This document shows positions 51,171-63,184 of a stretch of 64,000 nucleotides of DNA, in pieces. Both the position numbers and the translations under genes were made by a program. The notes under the pieces were generated by a model that worked only from the letters and a program-made list of their open reading frames with translations, was not told where the DNA came from and did not search any database. Position 1 is the first letter of the stretch, and every line of letters starts with the position of its first letter. This DNA comes from Begonia masoniana (taxonomy: Eukaryota > Streptophyta > Magnoliopsida > Cucurbitales > Begoniaceae), in contig CM039502.1 of assembly GCA_022432975.1 (NCBI GenBank), forward strand, positions 71,322,573 to 71,386,572. Direction: 5' to 3'.

Positions 51171-52735
51171 TAACATGAAGACATATGAACAGGGTGCATA
51201 AAAATAGATGGCATAAAACTTCAAAAACCGATTTCAAAACATGATTTTGGACAAGATAGAAAACATGACAGAAGTTTAAGAAATCGAACTGCATGGATAG
51301 TTCTAAAACCTGAGACAATCCATGCACAACCAAAAGAAAAAATCCCAAGCAATTCCAGAATATTTTAAAACATACATTCAACTGTCAAACAGAAGTTTTA
51401 AATACATTAACAGAAAGTTTGTACATCGTTTTAAAATCCCAAAAGCTGTACAGAACTTGACATAACTTTAGAAAAATACATCATCACAGGAAATACATTT
51501 GTCTGACTGCAGCAACCACCCCATGAGCTCATCCCGCCAACTACATCAACTCATCATCTTGAGGCACAATGTCCTCCTCTGGAGGATCCATACCTATAAC
51601 AGGGAGTTCAACTATGAGCCTAGAGCTCAGTAAGAACATACAATGCAAAGTGATGCATATGCTGTGCATGAACATTTTCAAATACATGAACGTTATATTA
51701 CATTACGTTTCACTGGAAAAGAAGGTATAAGTGAGAGGAAGAGCTGGCGCAACAGGAGTACATGCCACAACAGGACATAACAGGAGTACATGACAGGATG
51801 GCAGTCCTCGTCCACACTTAACCATACATTACATTACAGGTTTTATCTTACTTAACTTCAAACCGTGTGCAGCAAATATTTACATGACTTTCAGAGAAAA
51901 CGTGTATGCATGAACATTCATAGAAAGACGACAAAATAATAAGCAGGATATAAAACAAAATACACTTAACCTAAAACATAACCTATGGTTTAACTACCCA
52001 ACAGAAATCCCGACAACATAAAACCTAGCACCTCCGTATTGTAGGGCCTTAAGGTCTAAACCTATACGTATGAACTTACCTGTTGCTGTAGAGTTGCAAG
52101 TCTTGAACGTCTCGGTTATACACGGACCTAAAACATGCACGTAAAGAAAATAAACAGAGCTGCAAATGCTAACTAATAACTTGGTAGAACATATTCCAGA
52201 CTCCATTCAAATCTTTAGAAAACAAACCAGCGTGTTTTCATACAAAAACAGTGAGTTTTCTCAAAATATCATAACCCTTAACTTCCACAAAACTCACATC
52301 TTAACTTGTCCAAACTCGTTAACTAGGTTAGATGATTACCTTTGCTGAAGGAAACAGAAGAAAACAAGATAAATAAGTTTTGGAAATTTGTCTCAATCGC
52401 CTGGAAGAGAGAACAGAGAGGAGGATAAAAATGAAGGTTTACGTAGAAGAGAAGAGAAGACAATAGGTAGGTTTCTCAGCAAGTTATGGACATTTGGCAA
52501 CCATCCATTGGCTCCCTCCCACCTACCTTAATTCCTTCCCAATTTACCCCTCCATGCAATTCTAACTATTGGTTTTTTACTAAATAACTATTTAGTTCGC
52601 CAAATTGGTTTTACAAATCACACATTCAATTGAAAACATCGGCAAATTCGTAAAAACACGCATTGTATAAATATTCCCATTAACATCGTTTAATAATTCA
52701 AGGAATATTTACATGGCAAAATGACGGGTGTTACA

Positions 52736-52920
52736 TCCCACCCATCCTAACCGAATTTTGTCCCCAAAATTTGATTAAGCAAATAGCTCCGGATATTGGG
52801 CTCTAACATCTTGTTGTCTTTCCCGTGTGGCTTCCTCCACATTATGATTGCGTCACAAAACTTTCACCAATGGGACTACCTTATTGCGCAATACCTTGAG
52901 TGAAGTATCCAATATCTGTA
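52736..52920 (-). pseudogene. C-terminal end of a chromovirus-type gypsy pol
   Basis: Minus-strand reading gives ILDTSLKVLRNKVVPLVKVL, a stop, then HNVEEATRERQQDVRAQYPE and LFA before the terminal stop. This matches the chromodomain-side tail of Tekay/Del-type polyproteins (usually VxWxxHxxEEATWE). A conserved Trp-type position is now a stop. Confidence 0.75.
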
Positions 52921-54573
52921 TGGGCCTCTCTCTTCCTCTTAACTTCTCTCTCATTCATTCGTCTCTCTTCCCCTTAACCTTCTATCTTTTCCTCTCTCCT
53001 ATGTTTCTCATTTCTCTCTCCTAAATTGAATTCTCATTTATTCAATTTGCATTTTTTTCTTTTTTCATTCAATTTACATTATAAATTTGCAGCATTAATT
53101 CTCAATTGTCAATTTGACATTATACCAATTAATTTTGTTTTTTGATTTTTTAATTACAGAAATTAATAGAATTAATGAAATTAATTATGTATTCAAATTC
53201 ATTCAAAAATGCATTTTATCTACCAACTTATATTTATCTACCTACATATAAATTTCATGACAACTAATTCCATTACTTATGTGTTTTGATTTTCTAATAA
53301 CAAAAATTAATGGAATTAATTTATGTATTTGCATTAATTTATTCAAATCCATGTATCTAATTACTTATAAATTTTGATTTGATTAACAATTAATTAAAAA
53401 GACAATTATTTTTATCAAAGAGCGATGTTCTTTCGTAAATCACTGTTTTTTGACATTTGACCAGAAATAGATAACAATTAGTTCTGTTTTTTGATTTTCC
53501 AACAATGGAATTAATTTATGGATTTCAATTAGTTGATGATTTCAATTTATGCATTTCAATTAAGACATGATTGTACCCTTTCTTCTCCTCCTCAAATTAT
53601 GACTTTCAATTTTCACTCTTTTTGTTGGGCACGTTTCATTTCACTGCATAGTTTGAGATACCATAAATTGTGCCCTAGGTATCTGAGACACTTTCACTGC
53701 ATAAACTTCATATGTTGAAATGACATGTTTTGTACCACAAGACATGTTTTGTACTGTTGTCATTAATGTCCCGTAAATGTTGTCTAAATTATTGTTACGT
53801 ATGTTTATTAGTAAATGTTTCTAATTGTTTTACCACCTTTCCAAATCATGTATAAAATTGTTATCTAACTATTTGATACAAAACAATCTACTATTTATTG
53901 CTTATGTCATCAAAGACATGCATGTGTACCACACGTGTTGTCACCTAGTTTAATTAAAATGCTGAAATAAACGACAAGTCGCTTCGGCCTAATGATTTAG
54001 GCTCAAATTCATAATATACGGGGGCAACAGGTCGAATCATACCAACAGCAGTTCAACAGATTTAATTGTTATATTAAATATTAAAATGCTCAAATGACAA
54101 GTTGCTTAGGCCGAATGTCCTAGGCACAAATTCACAATATACATGGGCAGTAGATCTAATCATACCAACAACAGTTTAGTAAATTTAATTTTTATATTAA
54201 ACATGATATACGAAAATAATATAAATTAAATCTACTAATGATCGTGAAACATTTTTGCCCTGAGTGGCAACCCACTCTTCACACGTCACTTAAGATTCGC
54301 AGTTCAGTTCCCTAGAGGCGCGCTTTTTCTCATTTAAATAGCCACTTAATGAAATGACATGTAGTTTCGCTACTCAATGAAATTATATGACTACATGTAG
54401 TTTCAGACGTGAGAAAAAAATTTTGTATTACCTTAAACGACACGTAGTTTCAAAACTACAAAAAATTACGCGTCACCCAAGTCGTCTTCAAATGTTAAAT
54501 GACTAAACGGAGGATTGAAAAATTAAATTTTTTTCAAACTATAATTTTCAGAAATATCAAGACATAGACGATC
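52921..54573. other. Unrecognised A/T-rich DNA with one tandem repeat
   Basis: No gene seen. 53957-54080 and 54084-54205 are two diverged tandem copies of a unit of about 125 bp (GACAAGTYGCTT..., TCATACCAACARCAGTT shared). Confidence 0.5.
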
Positions 54574-54578
54574 TTTTG

Positions 54579-54590
54579 CTCTGATACCAA
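54579..54590 (-). promoter_or_regulatory. Primer binding site of the ancient copia element
   Basis: TTGGTATCAGAG on the minus strand, directly inside the 5' LTR. Confidence 0.8.
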
Positions 54591-54591
54591 A

Positions 54592-55013
54592 TATTAGATG
54601 TTTTAAACAATCTAAATGTGTTTATTCTACTAAAATTAAATCATTTAAATCAATGCGAGATAAAATCAATTCTACCTCTCGCTATGATGTCTGAAAACTT
54701 TCCTTGGATATATGACTTTTGAGTTGTTTCAGAGGCGGATAGCTTGGCACCTAGAGTGGTTAATGTTGTTTTTCCTCATGTTTAGTCTCTTATAAACCCT
54801 TAGCAATCCCTAAATGATAGTGTAATTCTTCTGAATGAGATGTCAAGTCTAAGGGACATTTACCGTATGACAAACTTCAGTAAGATCCGTTGATTTTGCC
54901 GAAGAGAAAAATACAGAAGCAAAATAATGTCATTCTGCGTAAGGTATTGTGAAGTATGGGCATGAATTCATTATCATAAAGAGAGACCCCATAAAACTAG
55001 ACCACAACCAATA
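54592..55013 (-). repeat. 5' LTR of the ancient copia element
   Basis: Printed strand runs TATTAGATG to CAACCAATA; both LTR-terminal dinucleotides have decayed (TG to TA, CA to TA). Followed by the TSD GAGGA. Confidence 0.82.
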
Positions 55014-55018
55014 GAGGA

Positions 55019-55839
55019 AGACTTGGATTAGAGGTTTGTGAACAAATCTCTAATATCTATAGTTGTTTGTTGGTTGATTTGGAGGTTGGTATTTGCGGCA
55101 CTAGTGTAATTTTTCATTTAGAGGGTTTATGAACATAAATAATTTAAGGAATGATTTTTGACAGAATATGATGAGAACCACGGGTATATGAAACTCGAGA
55201 CCCTTCAACAACGCGGAATATAAACTCAGGAACGCCTTTAAAATTAAGTATAAGGAACTTGACCTCAATCGAACCTTGCCGACGGAACCAAAGTTATCAA
55301 ACAAGGAGTTTAAAACGTAACCGAACTTGTAGTTAGAATCAAAGCTATCAAGTTGATCTTTCAAGTTTTAACTTGAAGAAGATCTAATTCTTCACAAAAA
55401 ACTAAAGAAAAACTTCTCACAAAGAGTATTCAAAATCATGTATATTGCTGTTTTTAATGTTGCAAGATTTATGCCTTTAAATAGGCTACAAACTATCCTA
55501 ATTTAATAAAAAGTAATTAGGAAATATCTAAAGATTAGGAAACTTAACAAATTAATAAAAAGAAACTTTGACTACGTAATAAAAGAAAACTTGGACCAAT
55601 TTGATTGATGAATTTTGTGGCTCTCCTTCCTAAATTCGTGGTCCACCTTTCTTCAAGAATTATGAAATAAGTGCTTGCCAAATTTGATAGAGAAAAAGAA
55701 ACTCTGTATGGATTTTGCATGTGCATGTTTTGTTGTTGTGCTTCCATCCCTCTTACCACTAAATCTTTAGGTAGTTTTCAAGTATCTTCGACCTTCTTCT
55801 CCCAAGCATCATTTTCAATACTTAACAAATTTATTAATT
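55019..55839. other. No gene seen
   Basis: Possibly 3' untranslated and LTR sequence of the gypsy remnant just to the right. No LTR ends could be set. Confidence 0.35.
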
Positions 55840-55994
55840 TCAGCTCGTGTTGAAAAAAAATTTTCTCTTGGATTTCTAAAATCAATCCATTTAAGGTTTT
55901 ATGCATTTTCTTGGTTCTTGATCTTGTCATTGGACCTCCGATATCTTTACATAGATCTTTAACTTGGGTTTGAAGTTGGTTGCGGCTTGATTCA
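55840..55994 (-). pseudogene. C-terminal tail of a Ty3/gypsy polyprotein
   Basis: Minus-strand reading contains DLCKDIGGPMTRSRTKKMHK and TLNGLILEIQEKIF. The GGPMTRSR(A/T)K tail is common at the end of plant gypsy polyproteins. The upstream part is cut off by the TRIM-like element at 55995. Confidence 0.55.
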
Positions 55995-56110
55995 CAACAG
56001 AATGAGAGGGGTATAACTCATTTCAAAAGTTAGTTTAACGATTGAGGAAATCTCTTCATATTATATACAGGATTTTGGCATTCTCTTTGTCGATGTGGGA
56101 CAATACCCGC

Positions 56111-59100
56111 TGTTGAACCATGATCAAACCATCGGTTGCAATTGAACTAGCTCTGGTTCAATATTCTGTTACAACAAATCTGAGTGAAATCTTTGCGTGT
56201 GTTTTTCGATTTCTCTCTCTGTAATTTCATGCTTATAAAGGCCACACTGTAAGATGATGTTTTGTTAAGTTTTAATGAAATACAATTTCTACAATAAATT
56301 TTCTTTTCTTTCATGGTATCAGAGCCGTGAATACAACCCCTTCGTCACCTCTATAACTACCCGCTCTGACCGTCCCTCTATTGAAGAGCTCAATAGTCTA
56401 CTCTTAAACTATGACACTCGTATAGACCGACTGAATGCCCCGACCTCACTGAGCTCCATTCAAGCAAATCACACAAATGTTTCTGGTAATAAGACTAAAC
56501 CCAAGTTCTCTTCTCCTCCTGGCCCTCACTCCTTTTTTACACCTTCACGACCACGTGGTAATAAGACTAATCCCTACTCTTACATTTCGCCCTTCGTCAT
56601 CTTCTTTTAATCTTCTTTTAATCCAAAACGACCTCCATATCGCCCTAGATGCCAAATCTGTCTCAAACCAGGCCACAACGCTAATGTTTGTTATCATCGA
56701 ACCAACCTCCAATATCAGCCAGCCCAAAATCCTCCTCGCAATTTTTCTGTCATTCTTCCATATTCTGAAACCCAGTCAGCCACTCTTGCTACCACTATGG
56801 ATTCCTCCTGGTATCTTGACTCTGGAGCCACTCACTATTTCACTCCCGACTTGAACATGCTTGACTCTGTGACTCCATATTCAGGTGATGCTCAAATCAC
56901 TATGGGCAATGGTAAGCGTTCCCCGATCTCTCATGTTGGTCATGCCACCATTTCTACTCCTTCTTCTTCTTTATCTTTAAATACTGTCTATCGTTCTCCT
57001 TTCCTTCAAAAAAATCTAGTTAGTGTATCACAATTGTGTTCTGATAATAATGCTTATATTGAATTTTATCCATCTTTTTTCGTGATCAAGGATCAGGAAT
57101 CCCACCGGCTCATTCTCGGGGGAACTCTGGATAACGGCCTCTATCGGGTCTGTTCTCCTTCCTCCTGTTTCTCTCTACCTACTCAGCTTCATTCCGTCTC
57201 TGGCTGTTCCTCTAATCTGTGGCATTTTCGTTTGGGCCATCTATCTTCCTCCGTCACTCACTCTGCATTGTCCACCGGCAACATTTCTGTTTCTTCTCGC
57301 CATTTAAAGTTATGTTCTTCTTGTCAAGTAGCTAAGTCTCACCGTTTATCATTTTCTGTTTCTCGGTCTAATGCTATGGTTCCATTCGAATTAACTCATA
57401 CCGATATTTGGGGCCTTTCTCCTGTTCCTTCTATAACCGGTGCTAAATAATTTTTACTTTTTATCAATGATTTTTCTCGGTTCACGTGGTTTATCCCTTA
57501 ACATCTAAAGATGAAACTTATAATAAATTTCTATTATTTCAAAAAATGATTCACACTCAGTTCAACGGCACTATTAAACGCTTCCGTTCAGACTGGGGTG
57601 GTGAATTCCACTCTCTATCCACTTATTTTACCTCTCAAGGAATTATACATGAAATTTCGTGTCCTTACATATCTCAACAAAATGGGCGGGTTGAATGTAA
57701 AAATTGACACATCGTTGAAACTGGTTTAACCCTTCTTGCTCATGCCTCCATGCCTTTAAAATACTAGCCCTTTGCATTTGTTACAGCTGTATACTTAATT
57801 AATCGTCTTTCATCCTCTGTCTTATTGAATATATCTTCGTTCCAAAAACTATACCGCAAACCTCTTTCTTACCTTCACCTTCGTATTTTTGGATGTCAAT
57901 GTTTTCCCTTTTTACATCCTTTTAATACTCATAAACTTCAATTCTATTCCAGCCCCTACGTCTTTCTTAGTTACAGTAGTAATCACAAAGGATATTTATG
58001 TCTTCTAGCCACTAATGGTCGTATTTACATATCCAGACATGTCATTTTCAATAAGCTCGTATTTCCATTTTTCTCTCTCTCTTTAACCTCTGCTCCCTCA
58101 CCTACTGTCCCTGTCATCACTTCCCTGCCACTCTCACCTACCCGTCCAACCTCTCCTTGCCCCTTGTCTTCTTCTCCTTCTCTGTCCACTGGATCCATTA
58201 TTTCCTCTGTCCTGAGTTCCTCTTCTTCATCTCCTTCTTCTATTTCTGTTTCCTCAGTGTCTGACCTAATTGAGCGCTTGCCTACACAACCCACTATGAA
58301 CGTGCATCCTATGGTCACGAGGTCCAAGTTTGGCATCTTCAAACCACGGGTCTTCTTCAGTGTTGCTGGTGACATTCCGTGTGAACCTTCCTCTTACTGA
58401 GAAGCCTCTCGTCTTCCCGAATGGCATTCTGCTATGCAAGTTGAGTTTGATGCCCTTCAATCCCAGGGTACGTGGTCCTTAGTTCCGAAACCTTCTCATT
58501 CTCGTGTAATTGGTTCCAAGTGGGTCTATCGAATCAAGATTCGCCCCGATGGGTCTATTGACAGGTTCAAGGCGCGCCTGGTTGCTAAAGGTTTCCAACA
58601 AACTCCGGGTCTGGACTTCCATGAAACGTTCAGTCATGTTATCAAATCGACAACCATCCGACTTCTTCTGAGTATCGCCACTTCTCGGCATTGGCTTATC
58701 AAACAATTGGATGTCAAAAATGCGTTTCTTCATGGGGATCTTGTCGCAGAAGTTTACATGACTCAACCCCAAGGTTGTATTGATTCTAGATTTTATGTGT
58801 GAACTTCATCGTTCTCTCTATGGCCTCAAACAGTCACCCCGTGCCTGGTTCCTCAAGTTAAGTTTGGCTCTTCTCCAATGGGGTTTTAAGGCTTCTAAAG
58901 CAGACACTTTCATGTTCACGTATCACATTGCCTCTCATATTCTGGTTGATTTAGTTTACGTGGACGATATCATTGTCACAGGATTGTCTTCAAAGTTGGT
59001 AGCTGACTTAATTCAGCATCTATCGCACCTGTTTGCTATCAAAGATCTTGGAGAATTGCATTGTTTTTTTAGTGTTGAAGTTCACAAACATTCTACTAGC

Positions 59101-60109
59101 ATTCATTTGAGTCAAACTAAATACATTCGGGATTTGCTTGTTAAAACAAGTATGATTGATTCTAAACCTCTTCCTACCCTACTTGCTCTTCTACCTCTCT
59201 CTGTCTATGCTGGAACTCCTCTGTTCGACTTCACGGAATACAGAAGCATTCTTGGTGCTCTTCAATACTGCACTATCACAAGACCGGATATCTCTTTTGC
59301 TGTCAACAAACTCTATCAGTTCATGCATTCTCCAACTGATCTCCACATGCAATCAGTCAAGCATGTTCTCCATTATTTAAAAGGCACCGCTCACTTAGGC
59401 ATCCTTCTTCAACACAGCCCTGATCATGCTCTGTTCTGCTACACCAATGCTGGCTGGGCCTCGTGCCTCGATGATCATCGCAGCACCAGCGGATATTGTG
59501 TCTTCCTTGGGCATAATTTGATCTCCTGGTCATCGTCAAAACAACGAGCTATCTCCTGCTCCAGCACCGAGTCTGAATACCATGCATTGGCAAACGGTGT
59601 TGCTGAACTTTTATGGATTCAATCCTTGCTCTCCGACCTGCGTCTTTCTCCATTTTTGCCTCCTATTATGTACTGTGAAAACATTAGTACACTTAGTCTT
59701 GCATCTAACCCGGTTCTTCATACTCGCTCCAAGCATGTCGAAATCGATCAACACTTTGTCTGGAAAAAAGTTAAAGCTGGCTCTTTAAAACTTGCCTACG
59801 CCACTTCTGCCGATTGCCTCACCAAACCTCTGGTGTGTCACCGGTTTCAAGAGCTTCGAACCAAACTCACGGTCCTTCCAAGACCGCTTCGTTTGCAGGG
59901 GGATGTTGAACCATGATCAAACCATCGGCTACAATTGAACCGGCTCTGGTTCAATATTCTGTTACAACAAATATGAGTGAAATCTTTGCGTGTGTTTTTC
60001 GTGTATTTCTCTCTGTGTAATTTCAGGCTTATAAAGGCCACACTGTAAGACGATGTTTTGTTAAGTTTTAATGAAATACAATTTCTACAATAAACTTTCT
60101 TTCCTTTCA
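56111..60109 (+). mobile_element. Short-LTR copia element (Ale/Retrofit-like), TSD CCCGC
   Basis: 3999 bp with LTRs of 203 and 206 bp (56111-56313, 59904-60109), exact TSD CCCGC (56106-56110, 60110-60114) and a tRNA-Met PBS, TGGTATCAGAGCC, at 56314. The LTRs differ at about ten positions. Short LTRs and compact size suggest the Ale/Retrofit branch. The N-terminal part of gag is deleted, which explains the small size. Confidence 0.92.
56318..59916 (+). pseudogene. Gag-Pol of the short-LTR copia element, broken
   Basis: Coding starts directly in the C-terminal part of Gag (SIEELNSLLLNYDTRIDRLN), so roughly 200 residues are missing. Zinc knuckle CQICLKPGHNANVC near 56660 lies past a stop/frameshift at 56610. 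Protease WYLDSGATHYF near 56810, integrase HFRLGHLSSS and FELTHTDIWG, SDWGGEF near 57595, stops near 57450, 57706 and 57764. RT QLDVKNAFLHGD near 58705 and YVDDIIVTG near 58960, with a frameshift near 58790 splitting it. RNase H has TNAGWA where Asp is usual and CENIST where CDN is usual, so two catalytic-type acids are altered. Confidence 0.88.
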
Positions 60110-60315
60110 CCCGCCCACATGTCTAGCGTGATAGGTTTTTTTCCTTCACGTCTAGCGTGTTTAATCGGTCCTCACATCGTACAGAGTTTTTAGCTCTGAT
60201 ACTATGACAGAATGAAAGAGGTATAACTCATTTCAAAAGTTAGCTCAAAGATTGAGGAAATCTTCTCATATTATATACAGAATTTCTAGCATTCTCTCTG
60301 TCGATGTGAGACAGC

Positions 60316-60800
60316 AGTTTTATGCTACAATTGCATGGTTGTATTGCACTTCATTATAGTTGTAGAATGATGAGAAAATAATGCAAGTGTGAAGAATAAA
60401 ATGTACGTGTGAAATAATGATAACGAAAATGAGGTCAAGGACTACAAAGTAGAAGTAATGTGACGAACCAAAGATGACGTAACATAGTTAGCGTGTGAGA
60501 TGTAGGTGTACCATACTGTATTTTTCTTTGGATGCATTTCCCTACTAGTCTCAAATACTAAAAATCTTTGAGCATAATGGCAATGAGTAGATTGGAGATA
60601 AACTGGCTTTGTTCCAAGAAAACTAGTATTAAATATTCTGGGTAATACTAACCTATGACTTATCCTTTGTATTCTCTCCAGCTGATATTTGTCTGCTCGT
60701 CAAGCTGTAAGCCAAATTAAATAACGCCCCTCGCAATTCTTTTCTCATATACATCAATTACAAAAGAGCAGGTTTTGCAAGTTTTCTCTTTCTTGAAGAT
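60316..60800. other. No gene seen; 3' flank of the SAUR gene
   Basis: No ORF or repeat recognised. Confidence 0.5.
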
Positions 60801-60809
60801 GGATGATCT

Positions 60810-61109
60810 TCATGAGAGGATATTTTGGAGCTCCCTGGCCTCGCAGGGAATTTCAAGAACTCCCTTCTGATCAAATCCAAACTCCTTCTCCGCTGCGTCT
60901 AGTAAGCTGAGGAACGGAGGATAGCTTAGATATCTCAGCGAGATGAACAGCTTCTTAGGCTTGCCATCTTCCTGAACCACCACAGAAAAGTAGCCTTCCT
61001 TCAACTTCCCTGAATCTTCAAAACTCTCCTTTATATTCTTCATTCTTCTGCATTTGGAAACCATGATTGAAATGTAGTTCTTTCTCCCCTTCTGAATCTG
61101 CTGCACCAT
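60810..61109 (-). CDS. SAUR-family auxin-responsive protein
   Basis: Small auxin-up RNA protein of 99 residues, intronless as usual for the family. The SAUR core is clear: GYFSVVV (39-45), FISLRYLSYPPFLSLLD (55-71), AAEKEFGF (72-79), GVLEIPCE (83-90). The N terminus is short and basic (SKCRRMK). SAURs promote cell expansion by inhibiting PP2C.D phosphatases and so activating plasma-membrane H+-ATPases; this is known for the family, not shown here. An internal Met at 16 is an alternative start. No break is seen, so it is probably functional. Confidence 0.9.
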   Translation of the reverse strand: MVQQIQKGRKNYISIMVSKCRRMKNIKESFEDSGKLKEGYFSVVVQEDGKPKKLFISLRYLSYPPFLSLLDAAEKEFGFDQKGVLEIPCEARELQNILS

Positions 61110-61196
61110 GTTCTTCCCGCCCGAGGTTGTCTCCGTCGATCTCTCGCAGCTTTCGAATATGGTGAATGTGGACTGATTCTGTGGAGGAAGAAAGGG

Positions 61197-61204
61197 TATA
61201 AATA
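61197..61204 (-). promoter_or_regulatory. TATA-like box of the SAUR gene
   Basis: CTATTTATACC on the minus strand, about 90 bp upstream of the ATG. The opposite strand reads TATAAATA, so orientation is not decided by sequence alone. Confidence 0.45.
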
Positions 61205-61309
61205 GAGGAAGCTAGAGCGATGAAATGCAGTGATTTGTAAGTATTGCATGTGATTGTCCACCTCTTGTTTTTTGTTGTCACCCATGATAAGTCCTTTTTA
61301 TAATCTCCC

Positions 61310-62246
61310 ACTTGTTCATTTATCTACCAATCTTCTGGTACACACAAAAAATAAGTGGATATTTTCAATCATAAGTGACAAAGAAAGAACTCATTTAAAC
61401 ATATAATCAACTTATATAATTCTTTGCCAACTTAGCTTGTTTAGCATTTTCTTACTCGAGATATCGAGTAATTTACAAAGTCGATAATTTCAAGAAACTC
61501 TGGAATTAGTCGAGATGACAAACAAATCGACGTAGGCACCAACAAACACTGAAAAGTAAAATTAAAGCGTATGTAGCATAGATGTATTGAATATGGACAG
61601 TTTTTGTGAAGATTTAGAGTGAGTTTTGGTCCCATTTTGAAGAGGAAAATGAAGTGTTATGGAGGCAATTGGGATTTGGGTATGTGGTTAAAGAAGATTG
61701 AGAAGGGGGTGAGACAAAATTTCAGAAGGTGGATGAGCGTAATAGACGAGAGTACAGTGGATGCATGCATCTTCCATAATTGCGAGCTGCTCGCAACTTG
61801 AACAATTTGCCCTCTTCACTCTTCCACTTTTTTTTTTTTTTTTTAATGGTCGAATTTATTTCACTTTTTGGCCATGTGTTGGTAAGTTTATTAGCTGTTT
61901 TCGTTGACGTACCAATTTCACATGTTGAATAAATGTCACGCTTCATCAGTACGGGGCTTATGATTGGATTCAAAACTCAAACTTTGCTTTTGTCTAAAAT
62001 ATTTTGCGTTAGGGGGAAGTACACGCATCTCAAATTGGTTCAGAGAAAATTATACAATATTTTATGTAGTTGATGTTAGGATTCACTAAGCATTCTTTTT
62101 ATAAGCCATGGTTGTAGCCTAGCCACATATCTGTGTCTATTCCTAAGAAGCGCGGTCGCGCTGAAATTTGAGCATCGCACCGTTAAGTTAAAATTACGAG
62201 TCTTCATGCCGGCCTGACATTGGTCCACCTCAAGGCTGTTAAAGTT
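61310..62246. other. No gene seen
   Basis: Includes a T run at 61828-61844. Short ORFs (for example 61619-61801) have no known motif. Confidence 0.45.
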
Positions 62247-62564
62247 AGGGGTGGGCGAGCGGTTCCATCTTGAAATATGAATAGTGGGATTCCGAAACCG
62301 GATCGGAATCGACCGTGTTTCACGGTTCTGTCTATGTTCGGTTCCAAATTTTTAAAAAAAAAAAAGAAAAAAAAATTATATACATTTTTTTATTGTTTTA
62401 GGGTCGGATTTTGGGCCGGTTTTCAGGTATGAGACATTTTTTTACGTTTTTTTGTCAAGTGTTAACCGGTTTTTGAGTTGCATTTTTTACCAACGGTTCA
62501 ATTCGGTTTCATGAAACCGATCCGATTTAAAACTGTGATTCCGATCCGATTTTGCAGACCCAGG
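62247..62564. mobile_element. hAT-like MITE, TSD TTAAAGTT
   Basis: 318 bp starting AGGGGTGGGCGAGCGG and ending GCAGACCCAGG, with exact 8-bp direct repeats TTAAAGTT at 62239-62246 and 62565-62572. The interior is rich in CGGTTC/CCGATCCGA words on both sides. The 8-bp TSD and GGGGTGGGC terminus fit non-autonomous hAT elements. Confidence 0.75.
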
Positions 62565-62572
62565 TTAAAGTT

Positions 62573-63184
62573 GAGTTGACAAGTATATTGACTAAATAAA
62601 TATTAATTTATAACCTAAGATGAAATAAGTTTTGGTTGGTAGTACAAAACCTTGACACATGTTCTATAACGAGTAAAAAGCCATTTTTACTATTTATTTC
62701 TTAAATATAAAACATCAAAATGTCATTTTTACCAAAATTTAATTAGAAAAAGAAAATTAATAGCTCTGTAAAAAAACTCTCTTATCCTGTCTCAATCTTC
62801 GCTTTCGCTTTGCATCTTAGAGAGAGGCAGAGCCCACAAATTGACAAGTATTTCGAGAATGCGTGTCGGGGTGACCCGGGAGTTCTAACACGCTGACTCG
62901 GATCGTTTTGTTATTACCTATTTCAATCCCTACACGGCAGCTCTCCAATCAATTCAAGTACATTCTCTTCGCCTTTTCTTTTGTACAAGAGATTGGAGAT
63001 TCTACTACTCGCTTTTTATGGCGGAATTATTTTCTGCTTAGAGATATAGATGAATTCGCTGACAGCTTAAATCGATTTAACTCACCATAATGGGCACCAG
63101 TTCTGATGAGAATGATTTTGTTGACATTGCGTTTTCTGTAGTTTAGGAAATGAGTTAGTATTAGTTAAAGAACAATCATAGAGT
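62573..63184. other. No gene recognised
   Basis: The 62770-63090 part is less A/T-rich and has a 60-codon ORF (62908-63090) without known motifs. It could be part of an unrecognised transcript, but nothing supports that directly. Confidence 0.35.

Larger units (their letters stand above)
47500..52735 (-). mobile_element. 3' LTR of a truncated chromovirus-type gypsy element, split by a solo LTR
   Basis: On the minus strand it begins TGTAACACCCGTC at 52735 and ends GGCCGTCACA at 47500. It is interrupted by 47762-50464, so the LTR proper is about 2.53 kb. It follows a PPT-like GGATGGGTGGGA and the end of a pol gene. The rest of the element is missing. Confidence 0.82.
23297..55013 (-). mobile_element. 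Ancient copia element, now a 31.7-kb nest of later insertions
   Basis: The 3' LTR (23297-23743) and 5' LTR (54592-55013) are flanked outside by identical GAGGA (23292-23296 and 55014-55018). The 5' LTR abuts a tRNA-Met PBS and the 3' LTR a polypurine tract, AGACCAAGTAGGAGAA on the minus strand. Between them, in the right order for a minus-strand copia, are pieces of gag, zinc knuckle, integrase, RT and RNase H, broken by at least seven later elements. LTR identity is only about three quarters by eye, so it is the oldest layer. Confidence 0.85.
55995..60313 (-). mobile_element. TRIM-like miniature LTR element, split by a copia insertion
   Basis: Terminal direct repeats of about 108 bp (55995-56102 and 60205-60313). 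Minus-strand LTR starts TGTCYCACATCGAC. PBS-like ATAGTATCAGAGC lies next to the right LTR (near 60190-60203) and a PPT-like ATGTGGGCGGGTAT next to the left one. Without the copia insertion the interior is about 100 bp with no ORF, the usual TRIM plan. No clear TSD. Confidence 0.7.

Noticed and set aside
54255..54330. SINE-like segment near GTTCAGTTCCC
   Set aside because: Only a weak B-box resemblance, no A box at the right distance, no poly(A) end or TSD.
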